Of a stretch of 64,000 nt of DNA, positions 16,249-23,089 are shown in pieces. Source of the stretch: CAZYFH01 sp964646815 (GTDB lineage: Bacteria > Acidobacteriota > Vicinamibacteria > Vicinamibacterales > UBA8438); contig CAZYFH010000001.1 of assembly GCA_964646815.1 (NCBI GenBank), positions 124,001 to 188,000 on the forward strand. The letters are read 5' to 3'. A model generated the notes under the pieces. That model saw only the letters and a program-made list of their open reading frames with translations. It did not search any database and was not told where the DNA came from. The first letter of the stretch is position 1, and every line of letters starts with the position of its first letter. The position numbers were made by a program, and so were the translations under genes.

Positions 16249-17577
16249 ATGGATCTGACAACGACCACGTGGATGGCGACCACCCGCTCCGCGGCAGCGG
16301 TGTTTGGCCTGCTGCTGGTGTCGGTCGCGAGCGGTTCGGGGCGCGCGCGGGCGGACCTGCCCGAGATGGACGGCGTGCCAACTGCCGCACCGGAGGAGGT
16401 GGGCCTGTCATCGGCGCGGCTGGAGCGCCTGGATCAGGCGATGCAGGCCTACGTCGACCGAGGCGATGTCGCGGGCGTCGTGTCGCTCGTCGCGCGTCGT
16501 GGCAAGGTTGTGCATTTTTCGGCGTTCGGCGATCGTGACATCGACGCGCATGCGGCGATGACCCACGACGCGATCTTTCGCATTGCCTCGATGACGAAAC
16601 CGATCGCGTCGGTAGCGTTGATGACGCTCTACGAAGAGGGGCACTTCCAGCTCCGCGATCCAATCGCCAAATGGCTGCCGGAGTATGCCGAGATGGAGGT
16701 TGCATCGCCTGCGACGTATCAGGAACTGGGCCGCGGACGCTACAAGACCGTGGCGGCGTCCGGCTCGATCACCGTGCAACAGCTGCTGACTCACACGGCC
16801 GGACTGCCGAACACGTACCGCGGGATCACGAAGCCTGACTTCGACGAGATCGCGTCACCGCGTCAATCCGGGGATACTATTGCCGCCTTCGCCACCCGGC
16901 TCGCGACCTTGCCGCTGAACTTTCATCCGGGCGACGCATGGGAGTACGGTCGGGCGACCGATCTGGTCGGCCGACTGGTCGAGGTGATGTCGGGACGCCC
17001 GTTTGACCAATTCCTCCAGGAGCAGGTGTTCGAGCCGCTCGGGATGAGCGACACCCACTTCTATCTGCCCGCGACCAAGCTGGACCGGTTTGCAGGGCTC
17101 TACCGTCCGGATGGCACCAAGGGTCTGGTGCTTACCGAAGGCCCGACCGCCAACAGCCGGTTCGTCCGCGAGCCGCATAGCTACTTCAGCGGCGCTGGTG
17201 GGCTGGTCTCGACGGCACGCGACTACTTCCGCTTTCACCAGATGATGCTCAACGGCGGCGAGCTGGACGGTGTGCGGATACTCGGCCGGAAGACAGTAGA
17301 GCTGATGACGATGAATCACATCGGCGACAAGGAGATCTGGTTGATCGGTCCCGGCCATGGTTTTGGACTGGGCTACGCAGTCGTCGACGACCCTGGTGCG
17401 GCGGCGATGCCTTATTCCGTGGGATCCTACTTCTGGTGGGGCGCGTTCAATACGACCTTCTGGGTCGATCCTCGCGAGGAGCTGATCGGCATCCTGATGA
17501 CGCAGCTCCGCCCGTATACCCATCTGAACATTCGCCAGGATCTGGCGACGCTGGCGTATCAGGCCATCGTTGATTGA
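16249..17577 (+). CDS. secreted class C beta-lactamase-fold serine hydrolase
   Basis: The protein has 442 aa. The ATG at 16249 follows GAGGTGA. An N-terminal signal peptide is present. The catalytic SxxK is in 'IFRIASMTKPIASVALM', followed by 'LLTHTAGLPNTYRG'. The YxN-like element is 'EYGRATDLVGRLVEVMSG', where the third residue is Arg rather than Asn, as in many esterase/peptidase members. A C-terminal 'FWWGAFNTTFWVDP' takes the place of the KTG box. Such proteins act as esterases, D-aminopeptidases or PBP-like enzymes in the periplasm; true beta-lactamase activity is unlikely. It forms an operon with the next gene (10-nt gap, GAGGAGG between). Confidence 0.85.
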   Translation: MDLTTTTWMATTRSAAAVFGLLLVSVASGSGRARADLPEMDGVPTAAPEEVGLSSARLERLDQAMQAYVDRGDVAGVVSLVARRGKVVHFSAFGDRDIDAHAAMTHDAIFRIASMTKPIASVALMTLYEEGHFQLRDPIAKWLPEYAEMEVASPATYQELGRGRYKTVAASGSITVQQLLTHTAGLPNTYRGITKPDFDEIASPRQSGDTIAAFATRLATLPLNFHPGDAWEYGRATDLVGRLVEVMSGRPFDQFLQEQVFEPLGMSDTHFYLPATKLDRFAGLYRPDGTKGLVLTEGPTANSRFVREPHSYFSGAGGLVSTARDYFRFHQMMLNGGELDGVRILGRKTVELMTMNHIGDKEIWLIGPGHGFGLGYAVVDDPGAAAMPYSVGSYFWWGAFNTTFWVDPREELIGILMTQLRPYTHLNIRQDLATLAYQAIVD

Positions 17578-17587
17578 GGAGGACGAG

Positions 17588-18685
17588 ATGAAGGATCGAT
17601 GTCATGTAGTTGCCTTGGTCATGCTTGTCGCGGCGCTGCTACCAGGGTCATCCGCGGGACAGGAGGTACGGGTCGTGTCGGGGGCCGATACGAGCATCGC
17701 CGGACTGCTTCCTCCGAGCGGGGACGCCCCGTTGCCACGGACGCCATGGGGGGCGCCGGACCTGGCGGGCATCTGGAACAACTCGACCCAGATTCCCTTC
17801 GAGCGACTGACCGAAGAGGAACAAGCACGAAGCAACGCGGCGCAGGAGGCGGTGCGCGAGGCAACCGGCGGTACAGGCGCTGGATGGCTCGAGCAGGCCA
17901 CCGGGCGCGAGCGACCCTCGCTCATAGTCGATCCGCCGGACGGACGCATTCCGCCGCTGCGGCCGGAGGCGATTGAGCGGCTCGTGGCGCGCGAGCAGGC
18001 ACGTGTGGGTCGCGGGGAAGGAGACTCGTGGCTCGACCGCAACAGCTGGGAGCGGTGCATCTCGCGGACGTTGCCCATCGCCATGATCCCGAACATCTAC
18101 AACGCCAATTATCAGATCCTCCAGACCGAGGACCACGTGGCAATCGTCCTGGAGATGATCCACGAGACGCGGATCATCCCGCTGGACGGGCGGGCGCACG
18201 TGGCCGAGGGCATCCGTCAATGGTTGGGTGACAGCCGGGGCCGCTGGGAGGGGGACACGTTGGTCGTCGAAACGGAGTTATTCCACAACCGGCTGGACGG
18301 GGGCGACTATCAGCCGTCGCATATTATTCAGACGACGCACCGCGGCCCGGGGGATACCTTGCGGCTGGTGGAACAGTTCCACCTGATCGACGCCAACCGG
18401 ATCGACTACCAGTTCACCGTCGAGGACCCGAACACCTACACCAGGCCATTCACGGTAGCGATTCCGATGACGCGCCGCGACACGAGCGACCCGCTCAACC
18501 ACCTCTTCGAGTACGCATGTCACGAGGGGAACTACGGGATGGTCAACCTGCTTACGGGGGCGCGTGCCGACGAGGAGCTGGCCCTCGAGGCGGCCGCGCT
18601 GGTCTCGCGCCAGCGGATCGACGCGGGACACCCCGGGATTCGTGAGCCGGCCGTGCCAATCGTAGACGCTGAGGTCCCGCGGTAA
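17588..18685 (+). CDS. secreted protein of an Acidobacteria-typical uncharacterised family
   Basis: The protein has 365 aa. The ATG at 17588 has GAGGAGG 6-12 nt upstream. The signal peptide ends near 'GSSAGQ'. The mature part contains 'PRTPWGAPDLAGIWNN', 'LDRNSWERCISRTLPIAMIP', 'NANYQILQTEDHVAIVLEMI', 'ETRIIPLDGRAHVAEGIRQW', 'GRWEGDTLVVETELFHNR' and 'LNHLFEYACHEGNYGMVNLL'. This order (PDLxGIW, then GRWEGDTLVVET, then an E-x-A-C-H-E-GN segment) defines a family frequent in Acidobacteria periplasmic gene sets whose function I do not know. It probably binds or processes an extracellular substrate with the serine hydrolase encoded immediately upstream. Confidence 0.75.
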   Translation: MKDRCHVVALVMLVAALLPGSSAGQEVRVVSGADTSIAGLLPPSGDAPLPRTPWGAPDLAGIWNNSTQIPFERLTEEEQARSNAAQEAVREATGGTGAGWLEQATGRERPSLIVDPPDGRIPPLRPEAIERLVAREQARVGRGEGDSWLDRNSWERCISRTLPIAMIPNIYNANYQILQTEDHVAIVLEMIHETRIIPLDGRAHVAEGIRQWLGDSRGRWEGDTLVVETELFHNRLDGGDYQPSHIIQTTHRGPGDTLRLVEQFHLIDANRIDYQFTVEDPNTYTRPFTVAIPMTRRDTSDPLNHLFEYACHEGNYGMVNLLTGARADEELALEAAALVSRQRIDAGHPGIREPAVPIVDAEVPR

Positions 18686-18861
18686 AGCGAGCAGGCGCCT
18701 CCTACGCCGCCGGGCGGCTCGAATCGCGGATCTGTGCCAGAGTCGTGGTCCGTGCGCCGGCCAACACGGCCTTCTGCGCCCCCGCGGGCGCGGAACGGGG
18801 CTCTCGGCGTCCCTGCGTAACGTCCGAGGCGGAGGTGTGGGGGGGGGAACCCCGTCTCAGC

Positions 18862-19110
18862 TCAGATACCGGCGTACTACGAGAAACGGGCTTCTGGCCG
18901 CGCGGACCCGAGGCCCCGACCGAAGCAATCCATGCTGTCAGTGACGGTCGTGCGCGTGAGGTATTTCACGTTCTTGTAGCCAAGGTGGCGTGGGACGCGC
19001 AGCCGCAATGGGGCTCCCTCTCCGGTCTCGAGCTCGCCGCCGTTCATCCCGTACGCTAGCAACGTATGGGGATGCCGCGCTTCGGCCATGTCGATGCTGT
19101 CCCACTACTG
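18862..19110 (-). pseudogene. sulfite-oxidase-like molybdopterin oxidoreductase, C-terminal relic
   Basis: Reading the minus strand from 19110: a stop, then 'WDSIDMAEARHPHTLLAYGM', 'NGGELETGEGAPLRLRVPRH', 'LGYKNVKYLTRTTVTDS' and 'GRGLGSARPEARFS', an amber stop at 18877-18879, then 'YAGI' and the natural stop at 18862. This is the C-terminal part of the Mo-cofactor dimerisation region of sulfite-oxidase-family proteins. Both in-frame stops are TAG where related proteins have Trp (TGG), i.e. single G-to-A changes. Sequence between 19111 and 19450 may hold more eroded parts but none can be aligned with confidence. Confidence 0.7.
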
Positions 19111-19466
19111 CGCAGCCTCCGTCGAGGGGATCCAGAGTTGCGCAGCCAACGGCATCACACTAGCCACAGTCGAAGAGATTGAAGCAGCCCATCGATCACA
19201 CCCCATACGTTCTTTCGCGGTGCCAGGCGACGGAATGAGGGGGGCGCGCGGCAGACGTTGGCACCGTCTTGTACTCGTCCATGGGGCGCTGGGGGCCCGT
19301 CTGCCGAATGACTTGACACTTTCCAAGTGAGGCATCCCGCCTGGCAGCGTCGCTGCTCGCTCACATACAGGCGATATGCTCCCTCGTGGCACCTTGCCCG
19401 CCGGGCGCCGCGTGCCGGGATTTGTGGTGAGGCACTTGGCAGACACACGACTAGCTGGAGTCAGCG
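19111..19466. other. no recognisable gene
   Basis: Short overlapping open stretches occur on both strands with no domain or start signal. It probably contains the eroded upstream part of the sulfite-oxidase-like relic. GGAG at 19454-19460 is the likely ribosome binding site of the following gene. The flank 18686-18861 also holds no gene, apart from a 9-G run at 18839-18847. Confidence 0.35.
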
Positions 19467-20678
19467 ATGCCAGAGCATTATCGCGTCGGCGCTACGGCGG
19501 TTGCCGTGACGATCCTGTTGGTCGTTCCGAGCGTGCCCCCCATGGGGCCGGTTGTGTCTGTGGGGGGGGGCCAAGACCCACCGGGTTTAGGGTATCGATT
19601 CGTAACCCACACGATTGCCACCGGGCTGACGGGCGGTTACCAGCCGGCGGTGGTGGACTTGAATCGTGACGGGCGTCCTGACGTGATTGGGTTGTCGGTC
19701 CGCCTCGACGAGCTCGCGTGGTTCAAGAACCCCGGGTGGCAGAAGCACATCCTCACGACCGGCCTGAACCGCGCCATCAATCTCGCTCCCCGGGATCTCG
19801 ACGGGGACGGAGTCCCCGAGTTGGCGGTCGCGCACGACTTCGGCACGTCGCACGACAGCAGCCTCGGCATCCTGTCGATCCTGACCCATCAGGGCGACCC
19901 GACGCGACCCTGGCAGGTGCGCGAGATTGACCGCACCCCGACGGTGCATCGGATACGCTGGGCCGACATCGATGGCACCGGGCGCCCCGTGTTGGTCACC
20001 GCGCCTCTGGTCGGCGCGGCGGCGTCAGCTCCGGAATATCGCGACACGGTGCCCATCTTCTGGTATCGACCGGGTGATTGGTCGCGGCGTATCGTGACGG
20101 AGTCCGAGCAGGGCGTCGTGCATGGACTGCTGGCAAAACCATGGCTGGATCCCGGGAGGGATGCGGTGTTCAGCGCGAGCTTCGCAGGCGTGCATGTTCA
20201 TCGGTTTGTCAATGGCCAGTGGATCCGAAGTCGGATGACCGGCGGCGATCCGGCACCCTCGCCACGGAGCGGCTCGAGTGAGGTCGAGATCGGGCATCTG
20301 GGGACTCTGGCCTTCATGGCGACGATCGAGCCGTGGCATGGCAACCAGGTCGTCGTGTATCGCGAGGACGGTGAGATGTGGACGCGCCGAGTGATCGACA
20401 CGATTGACGGCGGTCACACTATTGTGACCGCGGACTTCGACGGTGACGGCCGCGACGAAATCGTGACAGGTGACCGAGGCGACACCCGGAGCCTCTATCT
20501 GTACACCGCGCAGGATCCCGACGGGGTGGCATGGTCACGCCGGGTGATCGATGACGGCGACATGTCCGCCTCGGGGTGTGTCGTTGCAGACCTCGATGAC
20601 GATGCACGTGTCGATCTTGTGTGCATCGGCGGCGGAACGGCAAACATGAAATGGTATCAAAACCTCGCGCCGCGATGA
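19467..20678 (+). CDS. secreted VCBS/FG-GAP repeat protein
   Basis: The protein has 403 aa with an N-terminal hydrophobic signal region. Calcium-binding FG-GAP/VCBS loops recur: 'VVDLNRDGRPDVIGL' (about residues 66-80), 'DLDGDGVPELAVAHDFG', 'DIDGTGRPVLV', 'DFDGDGRDEIVTGDRG' and 'DLDDDARVDLVCIGGG', spaced over a predicted seven-bladed propeller. Such proteins are extracellular or periplasmic and bind Ca2+; binding partner unknown. A run of nine G (19562-19570) lies directly after the signal region, so slippage there would destroy the frame. It follows the decayed sulfite-oxidase-like gene and is followed by a decayed GAF gene. Confidence 0.8.
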   Translation: MPEHYRVGATAVAVTILLVVPSVPPMGPVVSVGGGQDPPGLGYRFVTHTIATGLTGGYQPAVVDLNRDGRPDVIGLSVRLDELAWFKNPGWQKHILTTGLNRAINLAPRDLDGDGVPELAVAHDFGTSHDSSLGILSILTHQGDPTRPWQVREIDRTPTVHRIRWADIDGTGRPVLVTAPLVGAAASAPEYRDTVPIFWYRPGDWSRRIVTESEQGVVHGLLAKPWLDPGRDAVFSASFAGVHVHRFVNGQWIRSRMTGGDPAPSPRSGSSEVEIGHLGTLAFMATIEPWHGNQVVVYREDGEMWTRRVIDTIDGGHTIVTADFDGDGRDEIVTGDRGDTRSLYLYTAQDPDGVAWSRRVIDDGDMSASGCVVADLDDDARVDLVCIGGGTANMKWYQNLAPR

Positions 20679-20949
20679 CATTGTCCGTATCCCCGCGGTT
20701 TCACGCGCGGCTCCCATCGGTGGCCAACGCAGAGACGGGACGAACGTGCACCAGTAGTTCGATTTGGCCCGGTTCGTCGTTGTGTGAAGTACGGCGTTGT
20801 CGTCGCGACGGTCGGTATTGGACAAATTCGAACGGTGCGAACCATGCCGTCGAATGCGAGCGCGCGCAGTGGCAAGGGACTGTAGGCGCTCCCATTCGAC
20901 GAGTGGGGCAGAGGGCTTTCTGGGTAACGCGCTCCCCAAGAGTGCGCTG

Positions 20950-21345
20950 CGGACCTCGATTGGTTCCAGCGCGAGAATGACCGTCTCTCCCGTACCGTGG
21001 ACGACCTCGTGCTACTCAACGAGCTCGCCAGGGACATCGGTGGTGCGCTCGACTCGACACGGATACACAGAACGATCACGCTTTATGTGCGACGCGTCGT
21101 GCGAGCAGAACGCCATCTATCTGGTTGAAACTGGCGAGCCAGTCATCAAGAGGAGGGTCCGCATCGCCTCCAACTCTCAGAACGACCTCCGCGTGTATCT
21201 CCAGGAGAGCGTGGTCGGCTCGATGGGACTCCATCGAGAGACACTGTTAGTTGACGACTGCCAGCGGGACCCGCTTACCCACCATAGCTCTCGCGCTCGC
21301 CGGTACGATCGTCAAGCGAGAGATGGCGGCCGTCCGACGCGAGCT
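20950..21345 (+). pseudogene. GAF-domain sensor/regulator, frameshifted relic
   Basis: One frame reads 'QRENDRLSRTVDDLVLLNEL' and 'ARDIGGALDSTRIHRTI', ending 'VVRAE' at about 21110. The text then continues in another frame as 'QNAIYLVETGEPVIKRRVRI' and 'YLQESVVGSMGLHRETLLVD' plus 'DCQRDP'. Together they match the start of GAF domains found in SpoIIE/RsbU-type phosphatases and related sensors (coiled-coil lead-in, then 'lNELA..Ig...d...I', then 'a....w...h..pl.i.D'). The frameshift at about 21108 and absence of a continued output domain make it non-functional. 21346-21568 shows only weak traces ('LPLSVRTTVPLTVRSL') and no intact frame. 20679-20949 holds nothing recognisable. Confidence 0.55.
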
Positions 21346-21521
21346 TGCCACTGAGCGTGAGGACGACCGTGCCATTGACCGTCCGTTCCTTGAGCAGAAT
21401 TGGCTCTCTTTGCCGCGTGCTGGCTATCGCGTGCTATGAAGTACAACGACGCCCGTTCGCATCCCGGACGCGCACCGAGTGCATCGCCTGTCGTGGGCGG
21501 CCGCTGCACGGCAGCGATTTC

Positions 21522-21550
21522 TTGACCCGGTGGCATGCGCATAGTACGGT
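21522..21550 (+). promoter_or_regulatory. possible sigma-70 promoter of the gcv operon
   Basis: TTGACC at 21522-21527, a 17-nt spacer, and TACGGT at 21545-21550. The -10 matches only three of six consensus positions. It lies 19 nt before the gcvT ATG, giving a very short leader. No glycine riboswitch is seen upstream. Confidence 0.35.
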
Positions 21551-21568
21551 TACGCGCCTTTCATCGTC

Positions 21569-22687
21569 ATGACCCAGGTCCCGCCGAACACTCTCAAGAA
21601 AACGCCGCTCCACGCTCGGCACCGTGCGCTCGGTGCTCGGATGATGCCGTTTGGCGGATGGGAGATGCCAGTCGAGTACTCGAGCATTAGCGACGAGCAC
21701 CGCGCGGTGCGTACCGCCGCAGGATTGTTCGACGTCAGCCACATGGGAGAAATCGAGGTGGCAGGGGGTGACGCGGTCGAGGCGGTGCAGCGGATGACCA
21801 GCAACGACGCGAGCCGACTACACGTTGGGCAGGTGCAGTACTCGGCGTTGACGACGCCACGCGGTACGCCGGTCGATGATGTACTTGTGTATCGGCTGGC
21901 GTCGGAACATTTTCTGCTGGTTGTCAACGCCGCCAACATCGCCAAGGACCATGCGTGGATCGTGGCTGAATCGGCGCCAGCTGGGGACGCCGTCGCGGTC
22001 AACACGAGTCAGCGCTATGCCCTCGTCGCGGTCCAGGGGCCGTCTGCGGGTGCCATCCTCCAGGATCTCACGAGCGTCGATCTCGATGCCATTCGGTACT
22101 ATTGGTTCACTACCGGAGAGGTGGCTGGGGTGCGCGCGACGATCTCACGCACGGGCTATACGGGCGAGGACGGGTTCGAGCTCTTCGTGGCGCCGCAGGC
22201 GGCCGACGCGCTTTGGACGTCGCTCTTGGACGCCGGTGCATCACGAGGACTTCGGCCGGCGGGGCTTGGTGCCCGCGACACGTTGCGCCTCGAGGCGGCG
22301 ATGCGACTGTATGGGCAGGACATGGACGAGACGACGACGCTGCTCGAGGCAGGACTTGGGTGGATCGTTGGATGGGCCAAAGACACGTTCATCGGCAAAG
22401 CGGCTCTTGCCGAGGAGCGGGCGGCTGGCGTGACGCGGCGCCTGGTGGGTTTCGAGATGCTTGATCGGGGTATTGCGCGTCACGGCTACGACGTCTGCCA
22501 CGGCACCGAGGTGGTCGGCCGGGTCACCAGTGGCACGCAGACACCATTCCTAAAGAAGGCGATCGGCATGGCGTATGTCTCAGCTGTTGTGAGCACGCCA
22601 GACACCGAGCTTGGCATCGACGTGCGCGGCCGCCGCCTGCGTGCGCGGGTCGTCCCGATGCCGTTCTACAAACGCGCGAGGAGCTAG
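21569..22687 (+). CDS. gcvT: aminomethyltransferase, glycine cleavage system T protein
   Basis: The protein has 372 aa, the normal length. It transfers the methylene group from the aminomethyl-lipoyl H protein to tetrahydrofolate, releasing ammonia. The GCV_T folate domain is clear: 'KTPLHARHRALGARMMPFGG' and 'WEMPVEYSSI' at the start, 'GLFDVSHMGEIEVAG', 'RTGYTGEDGFELFV', 'AGLGARDTLRLEAAMRLYGQ' with the conserved Glu/Asp, and the C-terminal barrel 'FLKKAIGMAYV'. The stop (22685-22687) overlaps the GTG of gcvH by one base, so the two are translationally coupled. Cytoplasmic. Confidence 0.95.
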   Translation: MTQVPPNTLKKTPLHARHRALGARMMPFGGWEMPVEYSSISDEHRAVRTAAGLFDVSHMGEIEVAGGDAVEAVQRMTSNDASRLHVGQVQYSALTTPRGTPVDDVLVYRLASEHFLLVVNAANIAKDHAWIVAESAPAGDAVAVNTSQRYALVAVQGPSAGAILQDLTSVDLDAIRYYWFTTGEVAGVRATISRTGYTGEDGFELFVAPQAADALWTSLLDAGASRGLRPAGLGARDTLRLEAAMRLYGQDMDETTTLLEAGLGWIVGWAKDTFIGKAALAEERAAGVTRRLVGFEMLDRGIARHGYDVCHGTEVVGRVTSGTQTPFLKKAIGMAYVSAVVSTPDTELGIDVRGRRLRARVVPMPFYKRARS

Positions 22688-23061
22688 TGGTCTACCCGCC
22701 TGAGCTGAAGTACACGAAGGACCACGAATGGATTCGGGTCGACGGCGCCGAGGGTCGGGTCGGCATCACGGAGTACGCACAGCGGCAGCTTGGCGATGTC
22801 GTCTATGTCGAGCTCCCCGACGTCGGGCGGACGCTCACCCAGGGCGAGCAGTTCGGGTCGGTCGAGTCGGTCAAAGCCGTGTCCGATCTGTACTGCCCGG
22901 TGTCCGGGGAGGTGATTGAAGTCAACGCTACCCTGGCTGACCATCCGGAAGCCGTTAATAAGGATCCGCATGGCACCTGGATCATCGTGGTCAGGCTGGC
23001 GAACGCCAGCGAGATGACCGCTTTGCTCGACGCGACCAGCTACGGCGCGCACATTGGGTAA
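22687..23061 (+). CDS. gcvH: glycine cleavage system H protein (lipoyl carrier)
   Basis: The protein has 124 aa and a GTG start overlapping the gcvT stop. It carries the aminomethyl intermediate between the P, T and L proteins on a lipoyl-lysine arm. The lipoylation site is 'GSVESVKAVSDLYCPVSGEV', with the modified Lys in ESVKA. It also shows 'YTKDHEWIRV' at the start, 'VGITEYAQRQLGDVVYVELP' and the C-terminal 'TWIIVVRLANASEM'. All conserved parts are present. The stop is 28 nt before the preferred gcvP ATG. Confidence 0.95.
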   Translation: MVYPPELKYTKDHEWIRVDGAEGRVGITEYAQRQLGDVVYVELPDVGRTLTQGEQFGSVESVKAVSDLYCPVSGEVIEVNATLADHPEAVNKDPHGTWIIVVRLANASEMTALLDATSYGAHIG

Positions 23062-23089
23062 AGTGGTCCTCGACGACCAGCCCGCTTGG

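Noticed and set aside
21440..21568. Possible glycine riboswitch before gcvT
   Set aside because: Glycine riboswitches often precede gcv operons, so the leader was read for the paired aptamer cores and a downstream expression platform. Neither is present; only a weak promoter-like pair is visible.
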